Counted from the stretch's first letter, positions 16,804 to 25,649 are shown. The stretch: 45,037 nt of DNA from Candidatus Merdiplasma excrementigallinarum (GCA_018713435.1 DVOS01000070.1:1-45037), one strand, 5' to 3'. Notes: a model not told the origin generated them from the sequence alone. A program made the numbers and translations.

Positions 16804-18480
16804 ATGAGAGTATCAGGAAAAGCTAAGGGAATCATCACGGTGCTTCTGCTGGCAGCGGCGGCGGTCTACTACTATGCGGCCATACCTGCCTTCAATTTCC
16901 ATTCTCTTGGAACCTGGAAATTTGTGCTGGTGGGCATCGCGGTGCTGGTGGTTTTATACGGCCTGCACTGCCGGGTCAGAACGGTGGAGGACATTAAGGA
17001 CAACAGGGGACTGAAAGTGGGAATCGGCATTCTGCTGGCTCTGCTGCTGGTGCTGGCGGTGGGAAGCATCCTTTCTTCCCCCATCGTGAACGCCTCCAAG
17101 TATCAGAAGCTGCTCACCGTGGAGGAGCGGGATTTCGCGGAGGATATCAAAGAGGCGGATTACAGCCAGATCCCGCTGCTGGATAAGAGCAGCGCGGCTC
17201 TTCTGGGAAACCGGAAGATGGGAAGCATGGTGGACTATGTGTCCCAGTTTGAGGTGAGCAGCATCTACACCCAGATCAATTATCAGGACCGGCCGGTGCG
17301 GGTGACGCCTCTGGTATATGCCAGCGCCATCAAATGGCTGACCAACCACGGCGAGGGGATTCCCGCCTACATTATGATTGACATGGCAACCCAGGATACG
17401 GAGCTGGTGAAGCTGGAAAATCCCATCCGCTACTCCGAGTCCGACCATTTTAACCGGAATATTTACCGCCATCTGCGGTTTAAATATCCTACCTACATTT
17501 TTGACCGGCTCAGCTTTGAGATTGACGATGAGGGTACGCCCTACTGGATCTGCCCGGTCAAGACCTACAAGATCGGCCTGTTCGGCGGCGAGACCATCGG
17601 CAGGGTGGTGCTCTGCAACGCCAGCACCGGAGAAACCTGGGATTACGCCCTGGAGGACTGCCCGGAGTGGGTGGATTCCGTCTGCTCCGCCAATCTGCTG
17701 ATTAAGCTGTACGATTATTACGGCACGCTGCGGAACGGGTATTTCAACAGCATCCTGGGACAGAAGGGCTGCCTGAAAACCACGGACGGCTATAATTACC
17801 TGGCTCTGGAGGATGACGTATGGGTTTATACAGGCGTAACCTCCGTCAGCGGGGATCAGTCCAACGTGGGATTTGTGCTGATGAACCAGAGAACCATGGA
17901 GACCCGTTTTTACGCCATCCCGGGAGCGGAGGAGTATTCCGCCATGGAATCGGCGGAAGGACAGGTGCAGAACCTGGGCTATCAGGCCACCTTCCCCCTG
18001 CTTTTGAACGTGGCGGGAGAGCCCACTTACTTTATGGCCCTGAAGGACGACGCAGGCCTGGTGAAAAAATACGCCATGGTAAACATTCAGCGCTATCAGA
18101 ATGTGGCTATCGGGGATACGGTGCCCCAGTGCGAGCGGGCCTATGTGGAACTGCTGCGGGATAACGGCGTGGCCTTAAGCGGATCTACCGCCCAGGATGA
18201 GGCCGCGGGAACCATCCGGAAAATAGCCCAGACGGTGGTGGATGGCAATTCCCACTATTATATTCTGCTGGAGGGAAGCGATGATATTTATGACGTATCC
18301 GTGGAGGACTTCATGAGTATTATTCTTTACGATACAGGGGATCAGGTGACCTTCGGATATGTCCAGGAAGAGGGATACCGGACCGTGGTGACGCTGGACG
18401 GAGAGTCCGCTGCGGTGCGGGAAAATCCGGAAGCGGAAGGAACCGGAACAGGGGAGCTGACGACGGAGCCTGCGGTGTAA
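16804..18480 (+). CDS. Membrane-anchored protein of unknown function
   Basis: A 558-residue protein I do not recognise with confidence. Three hydrophobic segments stand at the N-terminus (about residues 9-30, 38-55, 71-91), followed by a soluble domain of about 460 residues with many Tyr/Asp/Gly but no evident catalytic motif and few cysteines. The C-terminus ends in a Glu/Gly/Thr-rich tail. If the three helices span the membrane, the large domain is on the opposite face from the N-terminus. ATG 16804 is preferred to the in-frame TTG 16798 because AAAGGAG ends seven bases before it. It follows recJ by 12 bases, so it is probably in one transcript; no strong terminator follows, and leuS has its own promoter. 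Confidence 0.75.
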   Translation: MRVSGKAKGIITVLLLAAAAVYYYAAIPAFNFHSLGTWKFVLVGIAVLVVLYGLHCRVRTVEDIKDNRGLKVGIGILLALLLVLAVGSILSSPIVNASKYQKLLTVEERDFAEDIKEADYSQIPLLDKSSAALLGNRKMGSMVDYVSQFEVSSIYTQINYQDRPVRVTPLVYASAIKWLTNHGEGIPAYIMIDMATQDTELVKLENPIRYSESDHFNRNIYRHLRFKYPTYIFDRLSFEIDDEGTPYWICPVKTYKIGLFGGETIGRVVLCNASTGETWDYALEDCPEWVDSVCSANLLIKLYDYYGTLRNGYFNSILGQKGCLKTTDGYNYLALEDDVWVYTGVTSVSGDQSNVGFVLMNQRTMETRFYAIPGAEEYSAMESAEGQVQNLGYQATFPLLLNVAGEPTYFMALKDDAGLVKKYAMVNIQRYQNVAIGDTVPQCERAYVELLRDNGVALSGSTAQDEAAGTIRKIAQTVVDGNSHYYILLEGSDDIYDVSVEDFMSIILYDTGDQVTFGYVQEEGYRTVVTLDGESAAVRENPEAEGTGTGELTTEPAV

Positions 18481-18506
18481 TCCGCCTATTTTTGCCGCCC
18501 AAAAAC

Positions 18507-18534
18507 TTGACAAAAAAAGGGCCTTGGATATAGA
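18507..18534 (+). promoter_or_regulatory. Promoter of leuS
   Basis: TTGACA (18507-18512) and TATAGA (18529-18534) are 16 bp apart. The remaining leader is only about 40 nt, too short for a T-box, so leuS here is not controlled by that riboswitch. Confidence 0.7.
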
Positions 18535-18576
18535 ATGAAAATCAGTTGCAAATTGTAAATACTGGAGGATGGAAGA

Positions 18577-20991
18577 ATGGCAATATCATATAACCACAGA
18601 GCCATTGAGGAGAAGTGGAGAAAAAACTGGGAAGAGCATCCTGTCAATGTGGATGACGGAAAGAAGCCGAAATATTACTGTCTGGACATGTTTCCCTATC
18701 CGTCTGGAAACGGCCTGCATGTAGGCCACTGGAGAGGCTATGTGATCTCCGATGTGTGGAGCCGCTATAAGATGATGCAGGGATACTATCTGATTCATCC
18801 CATGGGCTGGGACGCCTTCGGCCTGCCGGCGGAAAACTACGCCATCAAGACCGGCCAGCATCCGGCTATCTCCACAGCGGAGAATATTAAAAATATTAAG
18901 AAGCAGATCAATCAGATCGCGGCCATCTACGACTGGGACCGGGAAGTGAATACCACAGATCCGGATTTCTACAAATGGACCCAGTGGATCTTTGTGAAGA
19001 TGTTCAAGGAAGGCCTGGCCTATGAGAAAGAGTTCCCCATCAACTGGTGCCCGTCCTGCAAGACCGGACTGGCCAACGAGGAAGTGGTGAACGGCCGCTG
19101 CGAGCGCTGCGGCACGGAGGTGACCAAGAAAAATCTGCGCCAGTGGATGCTGAAAATCACCAAGTACGCCGACCGGCTGTTAAACGATCTGGATAAGCTG
19201 GACTGGCCGGAAAAAGTAAAGAAGATGCAGACCGACTGGATCGGCAAATCCTACGGAGCCGAGGTGGACTTCCCCATCGAGGGCAGAGAGGAAAAGATCA
19301 CGGTGTATACCACCAGGCCGGATACCCTTCACGGCGCCACCTTCATGGTGCTGGCTCCGGAGCATGAACTGGCAAAGAGCCTTGCCACACCGGAGACAGA
19401 GGCGGCTGTGGAGAAATATATCTATGACGCGTCCATGAAGTCCAATGTGGACCGGATGCAGGATAAGGAAAAGACCGGCGTGTTTACCGGAACCTATGCC
19501 ATTAATCCTCTGAACGGAAAGAAGATTCCCATCTGGCTGTCCGACTATGTGCTGGCTGATTACGGCACCGGCGCCATCATGTGCGTGCCGGCCCATGACG
19601 ACCGGGACTTTGAGTTTGCCACCAAATTCAACATTCCCATTGTCCAGGTAATCGCCAAGGACGGAAAAGAGATTGAGAACATGACGGAGGCTTACACCGA
19701 GGCTTCCGGCACTATGATCAATTCCGGGGACTGGAACGGTATGGAGTCTTCCGTGCTGAAAAAGGAAGCTCCTCTGATGATCGAGAAGATGGGAATTGGC
19801 CGGAAAACCGTGAACTACAAGCTGCGTGACTGGGTATTCTCCAGACAGCGTTACTGGGGTGAGCCGATTCCGATTATTCACTGCCCCCACTGCGGCAATG
19901 TGCCTGTTCCGGAGGATCAGCTTCCCCTGAAGCTGCCGGAGGTAGAATCCTATGAGCCCACCGGTACCGGCGAGTCCCCCCTGGCGGCCATTGACAGCTG
20001 GGTGAACTGCAAGTGTCCGGTGTGCGGCGCCGACGCCAAGAGAGAGACGAACACCATGCCCCAGTGGGCCGGTTCCTCCTGGTATTTCCTGCGCTATGTG
20101 GATCCCCATAACGAGCAGGAGCTGGTATCCAGAGAGAAAGCGGACAAGTACCTGCCGGTGGATATGTACATCGGCGGCGTGGAGCATGCGGTGCTCCATC
20201 TGCTGTACTCCCGGTTCTACACCAAGTTCCTGTATGACATCGGCGTGGTGGATTTTGACGAACCCTTTATCAAGCTGTTCAATCAGGGTATGATTACCGG
20301 AAAGAACGGCATTAAGATGAGCAAATCCAAGGGCAACGTGGTTTCTCCGGATGACCTGGTGGAAAATTACGGCTGCGATTCCCTGCGTCTGTACGAACTG
20401 TTTGTAGGTCCTCCTGAACTGGACGCGGAGTGGGACGACAGAGGCATCGAGGGCGTGTACCGTTTCCTGAGCCGTTTCTATAACCTGGTGATGGATAACA
20501 AGGATAAGGAAATCCAGCCCACCAAAGAGCTTGTAAAGGCCCGCCACAAGATGATCCACATGATCACCCAGAGACTGGAGAGCTTCAGCCTGAACACGGT
20601 AATCTCCGGCTTTATGGAGAGCAACAATAACCTGATCGCCCTGGCCAAGCAGCTGGGAGGCATTGATAAGGAAACCCTGGAGGCTGCGGTACTGATGCTG
20701 GCGCCCTTCGCGCCCCATATGGGAGAGGAACTGTGGCAGCAGCTGGGCCACACCGACTCCGTATTCTATCATCCCTGGCCGGAGCACAGCGAGGAGGCCA
20801 TGAAGGACGATGAGGTGGAGATCCCTGTACAGGTGAACGGTAAGACAAGAGCCGTCATCAGCATTCCCGTGGACATCTCCAAGGAGGACGCCATTGCCGC
20901 CGGCAAGGCTGCCCTGGGAGACAAGCTGCAGGGAAATGTGGTGAAGGAGATCTACGTTCCCAAAAAGATAGTAAATATTGTTGTAAAATAA
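18577..20991 (+). CDS. leuS: Leucyl-tRNA synthetase
   Basis: An 804-residue class Ia aminoacyl-tRNA synthetase charging tRNA-Leu. The HIGH motif is HVGH (residues 48-51, in GNGLHVGHW) and the KMSKS motif is at 580-584. Between them are zinc-binding cysteines (CPSCKTG, CERCGTE) and the CP1 editing domain (TTRPDTLHGATF, with YGTGAIMCVPAHDDRD near residue 328). The anticodon-binding region and the C-terminal ubiquitin-like extension (VQVNGKTRAVI) complete a normal bacterial enzyme. GGAGG precedes the ATG. It has its own promoter at 18507 and is followed by the palindromic element and terminator at 21001-21240. Confidence 0.97.
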   Translation: MAISYNHRAIEEKWRKNWEEHPVNVDDGKKPKYYCLDMFPYPSGNGLHVGHWRGYVISDVWSRYKMMQGYYLIHPMGWDAFGLPAENYAIKTGQHPAISTAENIKNIKKQINQIAAIYDWDREVNTTDPDFYKWTQWIFVKMFKEGLAYEKEFPINWCPSCKTGLANEEVVNGRCERCGTEVTKKNLRQWMLKITKYADRLLNDLDKLDWPEKVKKMQTDWIGKSYGAEVDFPIEGREEKITVYTTRPDTLHGATFMVLAPEHELAKSLATPETEAAVEKYIYDASMKSNVDRMQDKEKTGVFTGTYAINPLNGKKIPIWLSDYVLADYGTGAIMCVPAHDDRDFEFATKFNIPIVQVIAKDGKEIENMTEAYTEASGTMINSGDWNGMESSVLKKEAPLMIEKMGIGRKTVNYKLRDWVFSRQRYWGEPIPIIHCPHCGNVPVPEDQLPLKLPEVESYEPTGTGESPLAAIDSWVNCKCPVCGADAKRETNTMPQWAGSSWYFLRYVDPHNEQELVSREKADKYLPVDMYIGGVEHAVLHLLYSRFYTKFLYDIGVVDFDEPFIKLFNQGMITGKNGIKMSKSKGNVVSPDDLVENYGCDSLRLYELFVGPPELDAEWDDRGIEGVYRFLSRFYNLVMDNKDKEIQPTKELVKARHKMIHMITQRLESFSLNTVISGFMESNNNLIALAKQLGGIDKETLEAAVLMLAPFAPHMGEELWQQLGHTDSVFYHPWPEHSEEAMKDDEVEIPVQVNGKTRAVISIPVDISKEDAIAAGKAALGDKLQGNVVKEIYVPKKIVNIVVK

Positions 20992-21000
20992 ACAGGGAGA

Positions 21001-21168
21001 GAATGCTGTAAAAAGATTTTAATGCTTCCGGTACATCCGGTGTTCACCTTGTCCTATCGACATCTGTCCGCAGCAAGCGGAATATTCCGCCTGCTGCGGA
21101 ACATCTGTCTCGGACATGTGTACACCTGGATGTGCCGTGAAGTAACGGTACTCTTTTTTTCAGCATTC
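21001..21168. repeat. Large imperfect palindrome, copy A of a dispersed element
   Basis: Ten bases after leuS begins a nearly continuous inverted repeat. The outermost arms are GAATGCTG (21001-21008) and CAGCATTC (21161-21168). The core, 21033-21133, shares sequence and shape with 44741-44837: GGTGT(T)nACCTTGTCC on the left, GGACATGTGTACACC on the right, and an apical helix CCGCAGC (21068-21074)/GCTGCGG (21093-21099) with GCGGA/TCCGC and an ATAT loop. It contains no gene. It may be a MITE/REP-like mobile repeat, a bidirectional terminator or a structured RNA. Confidence 0.8.
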
Positions 21169-21185
21169 CCTTACATTTGTGGTAG

Positions 21186-21240
21186 AAAAAGGGTGCTGTT
21201 TCATTATGAATTTTATGATGAAACAGCACCCTCTTTTTTA
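21186..21240 (+). terminator. Strong terminator downstream of leuS
   Basis: A perfect 14-bp stem (21191-21204 with 21218-21231, GGGTGCTG...CAGCACCC) with a 13-nt loop is followed by TCTTTTTT and preceded by AAAAA, so it can work in both directions. Between here and the promoter at 21320 I see nothing else. Confidence 0.92.
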
Positions 21241-21319
21241 AAAAGACTGAATATGCAAGTCAGAGGAGTCCCTTAACCGGCAGGAAAGTTTTTTAACCGC
21301 TGCTGCAACTTTCCCTCCA

Positions 21320-21348
21320 TTGTGCCCTGAAACAGGATCTGGTATGAT
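21320..21348 (+). promoter_or_regulatory. Promoter of the XRE regulator gene
   Basis: TTGTGC (21320-21325) and TATGAT (21343-21348) are 17 bp apart, with the start codon 23 bp later. Confidence 0.65.
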
Positions 21349-21371
21349 GGGACACAAAAGGGGGAAACGCT

Positions 21372-22412
21372 ATGAAAATGAATCGGATCATCCGGGAGAA
21401 GAGAAAAAACCTGGGGATGACCCAGGAGCAGATGGCAGCGTATCTGGGGGTATCCGCCTCGGCGGTGAATAAATGGGAGAAGGGCAGCACCTGCCCGGAT
21501 ATAGCCCTGCTGCCGGGACTGGCCAGGCTGCTGCAGACAGATCTGAACACACTGCTGTCCTTCAAGGAGGACCTTTGCGACGCGGAGATTGAAAATTTTG
21601 TGAACGCGGTGAACGAGACAGTCAGAGAAAAAGGGTATGAGAAGGGGTATCAGATGGCTATGAATAAAATCCATAAATATCCCACCTGTGAACCCCTGCT
21701 CTATTCTCTGATCCTGTACCTGGACGGAGCCAGGTTCCTTTATTCCGTGCCGGAGCAGGAAGGACACGGAGAAGTCTTTGAAACATTCTATGAGCGGCTG
21801 TCGGAGAGCGAAATACCTGTGATAAGAGAGACGGCTCTGACCATGCTGATTTCCGCCAGCCGAAACCGGAAGGACTTTGCCAGGGCGGAAGAACTGATTG
21901 AAAAACTTCCTGTCTCTTCTGTGGATCAGGAAGAGCAGAGGGCGATTCTGTATATGCGCCAGGAAAAATATCAGGAAGCAGAAAAACTGTGGGAACGCCG
22001 GGTGCTGGAAGGGATAACAGAAGCGCAGACGGCTCTGATGAATATGATGGAGATTGCCCAAAAAGAAGGACGGATGGAGGACGCGAAGGTTTACGCGGAT
22101 ATTTATGAGCAGGCTTCCAGGCTGTTTTGCGTGACAGCCTGGATACCCTACATCGCAAAGCTTCAGCTTTCCGTTATGATTCAGGATCGGGAAGGCTGCC
22201 TGTCTGCCCTCAGGTCTGTTCTGTCCGGCCTGCAGGAAGCCTGGAAGCCTCAGGACAGCCCCCTTTACAGAAACCTGAGCGGCAGTGAAACAAATATCCT
22301 GTCAGAACGGCTGGAAAGTCTGCTGCGGGAAGAACTGAAGGCGGGCAGGGACTTTGATTTTCTGCGCGGCAGTGAGGAATTTCAAACGCTTCTGGAGGAT
22401 TTAAACAGATAA
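21372..22412 (+). CDS. XRE-family HTH regulator with TPR-like C-terminal region
   Basis: A 346-residue regulator. Residues about 5-60 are a Cro/C1-type helix-turn-helix (MTQEQMAAYLGVSASAVNKWEKG with the conserved KWE). The remaining 280 residues are helical, with alternating small and aromatic residues and repeated 30-40-residue helix pairs that suggest tetratricopeptide-like repeats, as in peptide- or protein-sensing regulators. No partner peptide gene is evident nearby. An SD-like GGGGGAAA precedes ATG 21372. The 3' end overlaps the convergent hydrolase gene by 12 bases. The HTH call is sure; the TPR reading is inference; the targets are unknown. Confidence 0.85.
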   Translation: MKMNRIIREKRKNLGMTQEQMAAYLGVSASAVNKWEKGSTCPDIALLPGLARLLQTDLNTLLSFKEDLCDAEIENFVNAVNETVREKGYEKGYQMAMNKIHKYPTCEPLLYSLILYLDGARFLYSVPEQEGHGEVFETFYERLSESEIPVIRETALTMLISASRNRKDFARAEELIEKLPVSSVDQEEQRAILYMRQEKYQEAEKLWERRVLEGITEAQTALMNMMEIAQKEGRMEDAKVYADIYEQASRLFCVTAWIPYIAKLQLSVMIQDREGCLSALRSVLSGLQEAWKPQDSPLYRNLSGSETNILSERLESLLREELKAGRDFDFLRGSEEFQTLLEDLNR

Positions 22413-23030
22413 GGAATAATAGTCTGTCAGTATCTTTGCCAGAGCTTCCGGACTTTCTTCATTTACAACATGCCCCGTGTTTTTCATGATCTGCAGTCTG
22501 GCATTTTCTATATTTTGCGACAGGTAATACGCAGATTTCCTGTTTGCCCGGTCTTTTTCGCCGCAAAGGATCAGAACGGGGCATTTGAGTTGCTTTACCC
22601 TGTCGCTGAAATCTAAATTTTTCATGGTATTTCCCAGGGCAAACGTATCCTTTTTATCAAATGCCATGGGCTTAAAAACGGACTCCGGTAAAAAGCGGAA
22701 AATGATATTCTGAAAACAAAACGCCAATTTCGGCACCTTGCAGGGGGTTCCGATTAAGACCAGAGTTTTTACCTTTTGGGGGAAATCCAGGGCGTAATGT
22801 AAAGCTAAAATGCCGCCCAATGAGAGGCCGCATAAATGGATTGGCCCCTCTATTCTGCCGCAGTATGCTGCAAATGAAGCATACAGATTTTCGTAGCTTG
22901 CTTTTTTCCCCTCTAAAACGGACGACAGATTGGGACATACAATATCCTTGCCGTCTGTCATATGGGAAATGGTTGGCTTCCAGCTGTCCGCTTTGTGACC
23001 CGAGCCGTGAACGAAAACTTTTGTCGCCAT
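22401..23030 (-). CDS. Alpha/beta-fold hydrolase
   Basis: A 209-residue small alpha/beta hydrolase. The oxyanion region is VFVHGSGHKADSW, the nucleophile elbow GLSLGG places Ser70, the acid is Asp160 in CGEKDR, and the base is His187 in NTGHVVNEE. It has no signal peptide, so it is cytosolic. Substrate cannot be read from sequence; relatives cleave esters, lactones or peptides. A minus-strand promoter at 23074-23103 and AAAGGAG before the ATG make it an independent unit. Base use is more AT-rich than the neighbours (many AAA/TTT codons), which may hint at acquisition from elsewhere. Its end overlaps the XRE regulator gene tail-to-tail. Confidence 0.88.
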   Translation of the reverse strand: MATKVFVHGSGHKADSWKPTISHMTDGKDIVCPNLSSVLEGKKASYENLYASFAAYCGRIEGPIHLCGLSLGGILALHYALDFPQKVKTLVLIGTPCKVPKLAFCFQNIIFRFLPESVFKPMAFDKKDTFALGNTMKNLDFSDRVKQLKCPVLILCGEKDRANRKSAYYLSQNIENARLQIMKNTGHVVNEESPEALAKILTDYYSLSV

Positions 23031-23073
23031 AAGTATCTCCTTTAAATTGCATTTCTGCGTTATATCTTTTCTT

Positions 23074-23103
23074 AGTATAGTACAATCTGCCGGGAACAGA
23101 CAA
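23074..23103 (-). promoter_or_regulatory. Promoter of the alpha/beta hydrolase gene
   Basis: On the minus strand TTGTCT (complement of 23098-23103) and TATACT (complement of 23074-23079) are 18 bp apart, about 45 bp before the start codon. Confidence 0.65.
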
Positions 23104-23108
23104 GGTTT

Positions 23109-23987
23109 TTACAGCTCTTTAAGTCCCACCGGTTCTCCCAGAATTTCCCGTCCCACATACAGGCTCATGTCCGGTCTGGTGAGCATGGACCATTTTACCA
23201 GGCTGAGGGTCTCGTTTTCCAGTTCCAGGCAGGTAATGCCCTGGGGGTGGACACAGCTTCCCGTGTTAAAGTAGGGAGAAGCTTTCGAACCGGTCATGGG
23301 GCGGTGAGTGTGTCCGGCGATGAGGATCCTGTGATTTTGGGACGCCCACTGGACCAGACGCTGTTCCGTCTTATGTTTCTTTTCATTATTTTTGGCGGCG
23401 CTGGTGGGATCCAGAAATCCCATCCGTTCCAGAGGCCCCCACAGGTAGCGGACCAGAAACCTGGCCATAGGCCAGAACAGGCTGTTGAGAGCATCCGCCT
23501 GGTGGCCGTGGGTCAGATACAGATCCTTATGAAGCGTCTCCTCCTTTAAAATGATACCCTCATAAAAGCGGATGCCGGGGAAAAGGGGAGCAGGGGAGGC
23601 GCCGCCGCAGAGACCGGCAGAGGAGCAGTCCCTGACGGTGCGGCTGCGCCGCTTTATTATATCATGATTGCCGTAGAGCAGATACAGGCGCCCTTCCTGA
23701 TAGAACCGGGCCAGCAGCTCAAAAACGGAACTGTGTATTTCCACAATCTGGCTGATGCGCCGGTTTTCCCACAGCTCATCTCCGTCTCCCAGCTCCAGAT
23801 ACGTATAGCCCTTCCGGTAGTAGTGGCGCAGGGCGGCCAGATACAGATGCTGGTTTTTCAGAAAGTTATCGTTGGAAGTGCCGTTTCCCCGATGGCAGTC
23901 CGAAAAGAGAACGAGGCGGGAATGGTCGGTCAGGGGCAGGATGGGGGCACCTGCAAATGCCCTGTCCAGACGGCTGCCGGCGCTCAA
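23109..23987 (-). CDS. Calcineurin-like metallophosphoesterase
   Basis: A 292-residue phosphoesterase with the complete two-metal site: Asp30 and His32 in FSDCHRG, Asp68 and Asp70 in LGDGDELWE, Asn107 and His108 in YGNHD, the first late His in THGHQAD (about 162), and the GHTH motif (226-228). The layout resembles the UDP-diacylglucosamine pyrophosphatase (LpxH)-like branch, but Gram-positive hosts lack lipid A, so the substrate is probably another phosphodiester or nucleotide compound. Its start overlaps the end of the upstream DUF4474 gene by four bases, so the two are translationally coupled. Confidence 0.9.
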   Translation of the reverse strand: MSAGSRLDRAFAGAPILPLTDHSRLVLFSDCHRGNGTSNDNFLKNQHLYLAALRHYYRKGYTYLELGDGDELWENRRISQIVEIHSSVFELLARFYQEGRLYLLYGNHDIIKRRSRTVRDCSSAGLCGGASPAPLFPGIRFYEGIILKEETLHKDLYLTHGHQADALNSLFWPMARFLVRYLWGPLERMGFLDPTSAAKNNEKKHKTEQRLVQWASQNHRILIAGHTHRPMTGSKASPYFNTGSCVHPQGITCLELENETLSLVKWSMLTRPDMSLYVGREILGEPVGLKEL

Positions 23988-24883
23988 AGGAGCCTCCTTC
24001 TGGTATAGCAGCGTTTTCGGCGGATGGATACGGTTCTGCGGAAAGCTGCGGGAAGATAATAGTACAGATACAGCAGCCGGTCAAGCGTGCAGTCAAAGGG
24101 TCTGGTAATTCTGTTAAAAAGGCGGCAGAAGATCCGGTTTTTCCACTGGGAGAAGGCGCAGGTCAGGGGAAGTTTTCTGCAGGGCTGGGGAGAGCGGGGA
24201 GCAGCAAACCGGAAGGATACCGTCTGCAGGCAGGAACTGACCTGACAGGGATCGTATCCCATATCCAGCAGGGACTGAAGAAAGGCGTCCGCCATCTCCC
24301 GGCAGGGAAAGGTGATGGAGACGTCCATGCGAAGGCATTCCGGCCAGGAGAAGAGTCCCATGCGAAAACCGGTGAGCCACCAGTGGCAGGATTCCGCTTC
24401 AAACAGTTTCCGGTCTCCCTTCCACAGTTCCAGCTTCATGGACAGAAGTTCTTCGTCCGAAGCGGCTTGAAACCGGGCGTTTTTGTATCCGTCGGGGCTT
24501 ATGACAGCGTCGGCGTGATAGACGCCGATCTCCGCGCCGGTGTTGATGCCGTACTGGCCTTTCCAAAGCTCGATCAGCCAGGTTTTGTGGCCGTAATTAA
24601 AATAGACGGGTTCGCACTGGAAAACCATCTGCCCTAAAGGGGCGGTCCGGTCATAGAGCGACCGGTAGCCAAAGCGGCGCTGCCAGGCGTCTTTTTGGGA
24701 TGAAAATATGTCCTGTTCCCTCCGGTAGCAGAAGCCGGCAGGCTCAATCAGGGAGGAGAGGAGACAAAGCTTTTTCTCTGGGGTCATGGAACATACTCTG
24801 CGCAGAATGCGGCTTTTTCGGAAATGAAAAAGCAGGCAGAATAAAATACATAAAAGAATCAGGATACTCAGATAGAAATACAT
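23984..24883 (-). CDS. Membrane-anchored DUF4474 protein
   Basis: A 299-residue protein with one N-terminal transmembrane helix (residues about 4-22) and a soluble domain that I recognise as DUF4474 by FSSQKDAWQRRFGY, MVFQCEPVYFNYGHKTWLIE and WKGQYGINTGAEIGVY. The C-terminus is rich in basic residues and aromatics. No function is established for the family. It is the first gene of a two-gene unit with the metallophosphoesterase (four-base overlap), so a joint role at the membrane is possible. GGAG precedes the ATG. I could not assign a clear promoter in the 125-bp divergent gap towards 25009. Confidence 0.8.
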   Translation of the reverse strand: MYFYLSILILLCILFCLLFHFRKSRILRRVCSMTPEKKLCLLSSLIEPAGFCYRREQDIFSSQKDAWQRRFGYRSLYDRTAPLGQMVFQCEPVYFNYGHKTWLIELWKGQYGINTGAEIGVYHADAVISPDGYKNARFQAASDEELLSMKLELWKGDRKLFEAESCHWWLTGFRMGLFSWPECLRMDVSITFPCREMADAFLQSLLDMGYDPCQVSSCLQTVSFRFAAPRSPQPCRKLPLTCAFSQWKNRIFCRLFNRITRPFDCTLDRLLYLYYYLPAAFRRTVSIRRKRCYTRRRLL

Positions 24884-24946
24884 AATTTTGATTTCTCCGG
24901 TTTTACTGTATCCTATGTAGAATTCTGACGAAATGTGAAGAGAATA

Positions 24947-24975
24947 TTGCAGAAAATCATATTTTGTCCTATACT
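24947..24975 (+). promoter_or_regulatory. Promoter of the DUF3786 gene
   Basis: TTGCAG (24947-24952) and TATACT (24970-24975) are 17 bp apart, with the start codon 33 bp later. Confidence 0.7.
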
Positions 24976-25008
24976 GGCGCTAAGACAAAAAGCAGGAGAT
25001 GAAACGGG

Positions 25009-25638
25009 ATGGAATCAAACTATGAAAAGCAGGTGTATATCGCCAGAGAACTTTTCCTGGGATATGATCAGCAGCCTCTGATTGAAAAATTTGATCTGAA
25101 ATGGGATGAAAAGTTTCTGTACACAGAGTTTCTGAGAGTGTCCTACCGGATTGACAGAAAGACGGGAGAGATACAGGAAGAAAAAGAGGGGGAGGAGACC
25201 GGCTGGGAGCCCTGCCTGGATTACAACGTGGTGATGACGATCTACGATATGCTCTGCCATTCAGAGGAAAGGCCCCGGCTTTCCGGGGAGTGGACCACCC
25301 TGGCCAATCTGCAGGTGACGGGCAGCAGTCCTTCCCCGGACCGGTTTACCGCAGTTACGGCAAAAAAACTGGAAGGGCAGCCGGAAAAACTGAGACAGGT
25401 TCTGGAAAGGCTGGGCGGGATACGCCAGTCTGTCCCTGCCAGCGCGGACGCCTGCTATGAGATCCCCTTGTTCCCTTTTTTCCCCGTCCTGTTTCAGTTC
25501 TGGGACGGGGATGAGGAGTTCCCGCCGAAAATTACCATCCTGTGGGATAAAAACTCCCTTCAGTTCATGCACTTTGAAACCCTTTACTATGCCATGAACC
25601 ATCTGCTGGAGCGGATAAAACATCTGATGGAGCTCTAA
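25009..25638 (+). CDS. DUF3786 domain protein
   Basis: A 209-residue soluble protein that matches DUF3786 by its pattern: an N-terminal segment, then LDYNVVMTIYDMLCH, then FFPVLFQFWDGDEEFPPKITILWDKN and MHFETLYYAMNHLLERI at the end. The family is frequent in anaerobes and has no established function; some members occur beside corrinoid or one-carbon genes, but nothing of that kind is adjacent here. CAGGAGATG stands before ATG 25009. It diverges from the DUF4474 gene and ends 11 bases before the convergent rqcH stop. Confidence 0.8.
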   Translation: MESNYEKQVYIARELFLGYDQQPLIEKFDLKWDEKFLYTEFLRVSYRIDRKTGEIQEEKEGEETGWEPCLDYNVVMTIYDMLCHSEERPRLSGEWTTLANLQVTGSSPSPDRFTAVTAKKLEGQPEKLRQVLERLGGIRQSVPASADACYEIPLFPFFPVLFQFWDGDEEFPPKITILWDKNSLQFMHFETLYYAMNHLLERIKHLMEL

Positions 25639-25649
25639 AAAGGAAAGAT

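Noticed and set aside
18535-18576. T-box or other riboswitch in front of leuS
   Set aside because: The leader after the promoter is only about 40 nt and has no specifier loop or antiterminator.
19180-20787. 535-codon minus-strand open frame within leuS
   Set aside because: leuS motifs are complete on the plus strand; this is a shadow frame.
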